DNA from: Bdellovibrio sp. ZAP7
GTDB taxonomy: Bacteria > Bdellovibrionota > FAC87 > UBA2466
Direction of reading: 5' to 3'
Assembly: GCA_945878405.1 (NCBI GenBank)
Contig: CAMCTJ010000015.1
Location: forward strand, 1 to 46,711
Length of the DNA stretch: 46,711 bases
The position numbers and the translations under genes were made by a program. The notes under the pieces are model-generated. The model was not told where the DNA came from. It made no database searches and saw only the letters and a list, made by a program, of their open reading frames with translations. The number at the start of each line of letters is the position of its first letter. Within the stretch, counting starts at the first letter, position 1. This document shows positions 42,693-46,711 of the stretch, one piece after another.

Positions 42693-43516
42693 GTCGTTTT
42701 ATTCGTGAATACTTAGTAAAAGCTCAGGAGCTTCAAACCCAAGGTGTGACTTTTGTCACTGTGACCTTGATTCAACCCGAGGGGCATGTGCCTCAAGATA
42801 TTGGAGCCAAGGCCATTATCACTACCGAAGGAATTATTTGGGGGACAGTGGGTGGGGGAAGGCTCGAGGCCCAAGCCATACACCATGCGAAAGCAATGAT
42901 TTCAAAAGCAGAACTCCAGGATTTGAAAAATCCCGTTCAACCGGAAATGGTACGCTATGATCTTCAAAAAGATTTGAATATGGTGTGCGGAGGCATGGCG
43001 AGCTTGTTTTACGAACTGTCTTCGCAACGTGCGTGGAATATCGCGGTTTTTGGAGCAGGACACGTGGCTCAAGCTGTGATTCCCTTGATCACCAGTTTTG
43101 AGTGCAATGTTTGGTGTTTAGATCCCCGAGAGGAGTGGCTTGCTCGGCTTCCACTAAAAGCAAATCTAAAGAAAATCCAATCAGAAGACTTACCGGGGTA
43201 TGTTTCCAAACTGCCCAAAGATCTTTTCTACTTGTGTATCACTCAGGGACATTTCACTGATCTTCCGATTGTAAGAGAAATTTTAAAGAGAAAAGACGCA
43301 CTCTTCCTGGGCGTGATTGGAAGTGTTCAAAAAGCAAGAACCCTCAAAAACACGCTTCGAGAAGAGGGGTTTTCTCAAGAAGAAATTAATTCCATTCACT
43401 GTCCCATCGGTCTACCCATTGGGACCAACGCTCCTGCTGAGATTGCAGTGAGTATTGCAGCTCAGCTGCTTCAGAAACGAGATGAGTTGTTGAAAACTCC
43501 TACAGAGAAGCCTTGA
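42689..43516 (+). CDS. xdhC: XdhC molybdenum cofactor insertion protein
   Basis: XdhC binds the molybdenum cofactor, assists its sulfuration and inserts it into XdhB. The protein is 275 residues. The N-terminal domain has IIWGTVGGGRLEA followed by the Cys of NMVCGGM, and the C-terminal Rossmann half starts IAVFGAGHVAQA, followed by CPIGLPIGTNAPAEIAVSIAAQLL. It starts within the xdhB stop (ATGA), so the three genes form a tight operon. The 3' end overlaps the convergent barrel protein gene by 17 bases. No moaA or other cofactor synthesis gene is in this window. Confidence 0.9.
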   Translation: MSRFIREYLVKAQELQTQGVTFVTVTLIQPEGHVPQDIGAKAIITTEGIIWGTVGGGRLEAQAIHHAKAMISKAELQDLKNPVQPEMVRYDLQKDLNMVCGGMASLFYELSSQRAWNIAVFGAGHVAQAVIPLITSFECNVWCLDPREEWLARLPLKANLKKIQSEDLPGYVSKLPKDLFYLCITQGHFTDLPIVREILKRKDALFLGVIGSVQKARTLKNTLREEGFSQEEINSIHCPIGLPIGTNAPAEIAVSIAAQLLQKRDELLKTPTEKP

Positions 43517-44366
43517 AAATAAACTGAACGACTCCATCTCTGAGACCTTCCATGATTTGAAGATCCGAAAGATCATTTTTGGTTAATCCGCTGAGATCAT
43601 AGTAAGCGAGTCCCAAAGTGTAATTAGAATCAAGTGCGTAAAAGACTTCGGGGTTTATCCAAACCAAGTTATCCCAAATACCACTTTTAGAAGCTCCCAC
43701 GCTCTCTCTCATTTTGGTGCTTTGCCAAATCAAAGGAAGCCCCAAAGTCAGTTGAGAGGTTAAATTAAAAGTAGCTTTGCCTTGAAAGCGATTTTCAAAG
43801 AGCGGGTTTGCTTTTCCTTTGAAAGCATTATCAGCAAACACATGCGCAATCGGTGTTTCCGTAAACGTCAGAGTTGCCCAAGGGGTCAGCTTTGTTCCCA
43901 AAGTAAAATAATTTCGAATAGCCGTGATCATGCCCGCATCTCGTCTTGCCGCAAAAGTGGGAAGGTAAGCTCTTCCTTCATAAGTAGTGAACCAGGCACT
44001 GTCTTCACTTTTCCAAAACTGATCAGACACGAAACTAAAAAAGCCATCGCGGGCAAAGATACTGCCTTGGGGACCGCCGGGTAGCGTGGGAGAGCTTGTG
44101 AGGTTGGACCAAACTTCTTGTTGGTAAATGAGTTTAACTTGTGAGGGAAATCGGTAGCCAAACGAAACTGAGTTTTCCATGCGGAAACTATCAGTGTCTT
44201 TAAAAAGATCGGAGGGTCGAATATCCAGAGTACCAATGAACTTTCCTGAGGGGGTCTGGGTATTCAACTCAGCTGGTTTTTCTTCAAGATTAGGAGCAGC
44301 CTGTGCTGTTCTGGCAAAGGGAAGCGTGAGGAAAAAGAGCCATGTAAAAAGTGAAAGCTTACGCAT
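43500..44366 (-). CDS. Outer-membrane beta-barrel protein of unknown function
   Basis: A 288-residue exported protein. I start at ATG 44366, where AAGGAGT lies 8 nt upstream and a clean signal peptide follows (cleavage after AQAA, about 23); a longer frame runs into the next gene. The mature part has at least ten alternating strands (YRFPSQVKLIYQQEVW, NYTLGLAYYDLSG) and ends FIFKASL, typical of an outer-membrane barrel. I do not recognise the family. It converges on xdhC with a 17-base overlap and lies 79 bases downstream of the papain-family gene. A porin role for purines would be speculative. Confidence 0.7.
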   Translation of the reverse strand: MRKLSLFTWLFFLTLPFARTAQAAPNLEEKPAELNTQTPSGKFIGTLDIRPSDLFKDTDSFRMENSVSFGYRFPSQVKLIYQQEVWSNLTSSPTLPGGPQGSIFARDGFFSFVSDQFWKSEDSAWFTTYEGRAYLPTFAARRDAGMITAIRNYFTLGTKLTPWATLTFTETPIAHVFADNAFKGKANPLFENRFQGKATFNLTSQLTLGLPLIWQSTKMRESVGASKSGIWDNLVWINPEVFYALDSNYTLGLAYYDLSGLTKNDLSDLQIMEGLRDGVVQFIFKASL

Positions 44367-44445
44367 CCGGATACTCCTTTTAAAAGTGGCAGGGTTATAG
44401 CAGTGGCGCATACCCGGATCAATGGATTTTCTGTTTAGATTTAGG

Positions 44446-45429
44446 TTAAAACGAGGGGCGAATGCGATAGAAAGTACCGAATTGATGGGCATATTCGTAA
44501 GGGAGGGAGCCATACCCTGGCGTCGTGCCTGGGCCCAAAAGGTCACTCTTGCGTCCGAAGCTTTCGATTCCCCAGGAGTTTTTAAAATAATAGACCCTTT
44601 GGACATCATCAAAGCCCACAATTATCAAAGAATGGCCCGCCTGCTTTTGGCGGGACAAAGCAATGTCTTGGGAATTGGGGATGCCCACGGTACCTCGAGC
44701 CCACAGCTCCGGGTCTGGCTCGCCAATGCCTAGCTCTGCCATTTTACGGTGGTTCCAAGCTCCATAGAAAAAATCTAATTCTAGGAGCACAGGCTCGTTG
44801 GAAAGAATCCGACGATGGACTTCTGTTAAGGAGGACACACGCAGTGCCACAGTTTGGTCTGTCTTGAAATCCTTGGCAAAATTCTTGGCTTGTTCGAGAA
44901 AGGGATTTTGATAAGGATCTCGATGGGTCTTGAGGCAGAGATCCTGTCGAAGGCCAATGAAAAAACAAGTAGCATTTCTGAGGGCTATTTCTAGGGCGGA
45001 AAGATCAGGTTTCAGCCAATCCTGGCCCTCGTAGGGCCAGACTTCCTCGGCCATCACTCCTTGTTTTCTCACTCCCAGAAAATTATCGGAAGCGGTGGAT
45101 CCTGAAAAGGGCCGCTTAGTAATCTGGGTTGTGACAATATAGGCCAAATAGTTCTCAGAAAGATCGTGGGTGATACCAGTTCTCACTTTGAGCCAGGATT
45201 CCAAAATCCCAATCGCTGAAAAAATAGAACAGACTCCCCGTCTGTCTTGGGATTTCACAGGAGTTTGTAAACTGATCAGAGCTCCCACATTATTTCGCGA
45301 GGGAAGTCGATTCTGGATGAGGTCATTCAGAGGCGGATTCGGAGAAGGGTAAGCTTCATCGAGTGGGGATTGATCTGAGCAGGCTACCGCTAAAAGCATA
45401 GCCACTGACCAAAGAAGAATTCTTTTCAT
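44446..45429 (-). CDS. Papain-family (C1) cysteine protease lipoprotein
   Basis: A 327-residue secreted lipoprotein (lipobox LAVAC, Cys17) with a papain-type catalytic domain. The oxyanion-hole Gln61 and nucleophile Cys67 are in VKSQDRRGVCSIFSA; His266 is in AGHSLIIVGFDD and Asn284 in FKNSWG. Thus all four papain catalytic residues are visible. The propeptide is short or absent, so self-inhibition is unlike cathepsin zymogens. It is probably on the cell surface or in the periplasm. AGAGGT precedes the ATG at 45429. It diverges from a small exported protein, and the window also has a C25 protease; both may feed on or modify external proteins. Confidence 0.88.
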   Translation of the reverse strand: MKRILLWSVAMLLAVACSDQSPLDEAYPSPNPPLNDLIQNRLPSRNNVGALISLQTPVKSQDRRGVCSIFSAIGILESWLKVRTGITHDLSENYLAYIVTTQITKRPFSGSTASDNFLGVRKQGVMAEEVWPYEGQDWLKPDLSALEIALRNATCFFIGLRQDLCLKTHRDPYQNPFLEQAKNFAKDFKTDQTVALRVSSLTEVHRRILSNEPVLLELDFFYGAWNHRKMAELGIGEPDPELWARGTVGIPNSQDIALSRQKQAGHSLIIVGFDDVQRVYYFKNSWGIESFGRKSDLLGPGTTPGYGSLPYEYAHQFGTFYRIRPSF

Positions 45430-45497
45430 AAGCTACCAGACCTCTCGAATAAACAAACACAGGGGAATTAGGAAGAAAAGATGCAAGAAGTCTCTTT

Positions 45498-45506
45498 TGG
45501 TATAAT
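45498..45506 (+). promoter_or_regulatory. Extended -10 element, possible leaderless promoter
   Basis: TGGTATAAT (45498-45506) is an exact extended -10 (TGN plus consensus TATAAT). Transcription would start near 45513, at the ATG at 45514, giving a leaderless mRNA. The -35 region is not evident. Confidence 0.5.
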
Positions 45507-45513
45507 TAAAAAT

Positions 45514-45897
45514 ATGAATACACTAAAAATATTTCTGACTGGAATCTTATTCTTTTCGGTAACGGGACAGGCGATCCCAAGAAAGCTTGTCTGCGTGCAT
45601 ACGGTGATGGATTATGCCCCATTCTGCACAGTCACACTGAAAGAATTAGAGGATGGGTCGTTAGAATCACCGGTGCGTATTGAGCATCAGGGTCAGCCCC
45701 AATCCAGCATCATTGAAGAAGTGGATTTGAAACCTGGCGAGCTGTATCACTTGTTTTTAGATGCAGACAAACCAGGAAAAGAAATCGAAATGATCGTAAA
45801 GAACACTACAAACGAAAAAGGGGAATACCCAGCAGTTCTTATTAATCACGAAGCTACCTTTGCGAAAGAGATGAAGGGAGTCTGCAAAGAGGAATAA
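45514..45897 (+). CDS. Small exported protein of unknown function
   Basis: A 127-residue protein with a clean signal peptide (residues 1-19, cleavage near GQA). The mature part has two N-terminal cysteines (CVHTVMDYAPFC) and one near the end (GVCKEE). An upstream in-frame ATG at 45481, with an AGGAAG site, would add 11 residues, but the extended -10 box would fall inside that extension. I therefore prefer 45514, though the choice is not certain. No family is recognised. It diverges from the papain-family gene. Confidence 0.6.
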   Translation: MNTLKIFLTGILFFSVTGQAIPRKLVCVHTVMDYAPFCTVTLKELEDGSLESPVRIEHQGQPQSSIIEEVDLKPGELYHLFLDADKPGKEIEMIVKNTTNEKGEYPAVLINHEATFAKEMKGVCKEE

Positions 45898-45972
45898 GAC
45901 CTAGCCTCTACTATTCTTTAGTTTGCTTATCGACAGCAAGAACATTTGATTCAATGGTTTGACAGATTTTGG

Positions 45973-46543
45973 TCAAATGCGTTCACAAGCTCCAATGGCG
46001 TCTATTAAAAAAGCTCGTTCTCTCTCAGACCTTTGAAATGAAAAATCATCCATTCCTTCTTTTCGCAATTGAACTAAGAGCTGGGCAATTCGGGTAGCGA
46101 CATAGGTCAGCATGTGTTGAGAGGTTCGGATTCTCTGTGCCTCTTCATTCCCGAGAAGGCCATGAGGCTACCCAGTGTAGATACTGCCGCTTAATCGTTT
46201 CACCGCGCGGAGTGTACTCATACCCAATAATGGCTAGGTTGCGACTCTGATTTACAATGCTGCCCCAAATATTACGAGCTTCCCACCACCGTTCGACACC
46301 CGCATTCACTCGAGAGACCAACAAGAGTGTGAGCACCGCCCCCGAATACTCAAAGGGGGTAATGGACAGTGACAACTCCGGGTAAAGAGATCGCAAGACC
46401 ACAATGAGCGCTGCATATGCCAGTGTAACCAAAATCCTCGGTAAGACTTTGGGAGTGACGGACCCTTTCCAAGCTAAGGCTGTCTTGAGGAAGAATTTGT
46501 TTTCTCCTCGATTAGAGATGGCTTCTAAGTCAGGTGAAAGCAA
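45973..46543 (-). pseudogene. Decayed bestrophin-family channel gene
   Basis: Two fragments in different frames together recall a bestrophin-type chloride channel. The first (46145-46543, TTG start with GGGAGG upstream) contains KGSVTPKVLPRILVTLAYA, then TPFEYSGAVLTLLLVSRVNA, ERWWEARNIWG and QYLHWVAS before a premature stop. The second (45973-46161, other frame) has RIAQLLVQLRKEGMDDF and LIDAIGACERI, which is typical of the family after about 170-230 residues, then stops. A frameshift, a loss of some 30 residues at the join and absence of the C-terminal half all point to a pseudogene. Sequencing error could explain the frameshift alone but not the missing end. Confidence 0.7.
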
Positions 46544-46711
46544 AGGGCCTCCCGTTCAAATTAATACCTGATCCCTTTTAATGTGCTTAGGACGGGAAGT
46601 GGGGAGAGGAAAAGGGAAGGATAATGCGGCCCTAGAGCACTTGAGAGGCCAATACTTTTTAGTTACTAGCTTTTTTGTGACAAAAGCAAAGGCCCATTGC
46701 CCCAATTCTTC
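46544..46711. other. Window end, no gene seen
   Basis: The last 168 bases contain no convincing gene, ribosome binding site or RNA. A GCTTTT/AAAAGC pair (46671-46691 region) forms only a weak hairpin. The first 79 bases of the window are likewise without a gene. Confidence 0.5.

Noticed and set aside
44367-44621. N-terminal extension of the barrel protein gene
   Set aside because: It overlaps the end of the papain-family gene on the same strand, whereas ATG 44366 has an AAGGAGT site and a clean signal peptide.

Overview
The window reads as a chromosomal segment of a Gram-negative, probably flagellated bacterium with a large secretome. Lipoprotein signals, SulP, OmpA-family and beta-barrel proteins indicate an outer membrane. 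A FliL-like protein and a FlgT/CsgG-like lipoprotein suggest a flagellum. Secreted proteases, a Kunitz-like domain, and both class I and class II fumarases would fit a Bdellovibrionota or delta-proteobacteria-like lineage, but that assignment is inference; no rRNA or other marker settles it. I found no rRNA, tRNA, CRISPR array, insertion sequence or prophage. Coding density is very high and no gene-free stretch exceeds about 200 bases.

Layout. (1) 80-3579: four small secreted proteins of unknown role, three of them built from an internal duplication. (2) 3670-6204: an AlkZ-related protein with a G9 tract near its start, then CTP synthase. (3) 14931-6215, minus strand: a compact seven-gene operon, lepB-dnaE-unknown-FlgT/CsgG-like-pgsA-lipB-SurA/DsbA-like, with a good sigma-70 promoter upstream and a strong intrinsic terminator lying inside the 3' end of pyrG. 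(4) 15090-17165: a Crp-like regulator and fumC. (5) 17152-18546, minus: an OmpA-family barrel protein. (6) 18661-25619, plus: FliL-like, pyruvate kinase, an FtsB-like divisome protein, a GHMP kinase, an MTOX/sarcosine-oxidase-like flavoprotein, a membrane protein and a gingipain-family (C25) protease. (7) 27086-25629, minus: a lipoprotein with a Kunitz-like domain, convergent with the protease. (8) 28916-27300 and 28993-31287: class I fumarase diverging from a SulP-STAS-carbonic anhydrase fusion. (9) 31281-35726: a CAP protein, a DUF429-like predicted nuclease flanked by a 25-nt inverted repeat, an RND/MMPL exporter and a VanZ-like protein. (10) 35808-43516: a purine-degradation block. An unknown membrane protein, guanine deaminase and trehalose-phosphatase run one way; xdhA-xdhB-xdhC diverge the other way. 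Together they would take guanine to xanthine to urate. (11) 43500-46543: a barrel protein, a papain-family lipoprotein, a small exported protein and a decayed bestrophin gene.

The most interesting points are the run of three adjacent secreted genes with internal duplications (one a 6-Cys module repeated with exactly identical cysteine spacing), the C25 protease/Kunitz-like lipoprotein pair, the possible phase-variable G9 tract, the His-rich repeat linker in FliL, the inverted repeat around the DUF429 gene, and an unknown membrane protein tied to guanine deaminase. Several start codons were moved from the longest open frame to one with a proper ribosome binding site; the reasons are given per gene.
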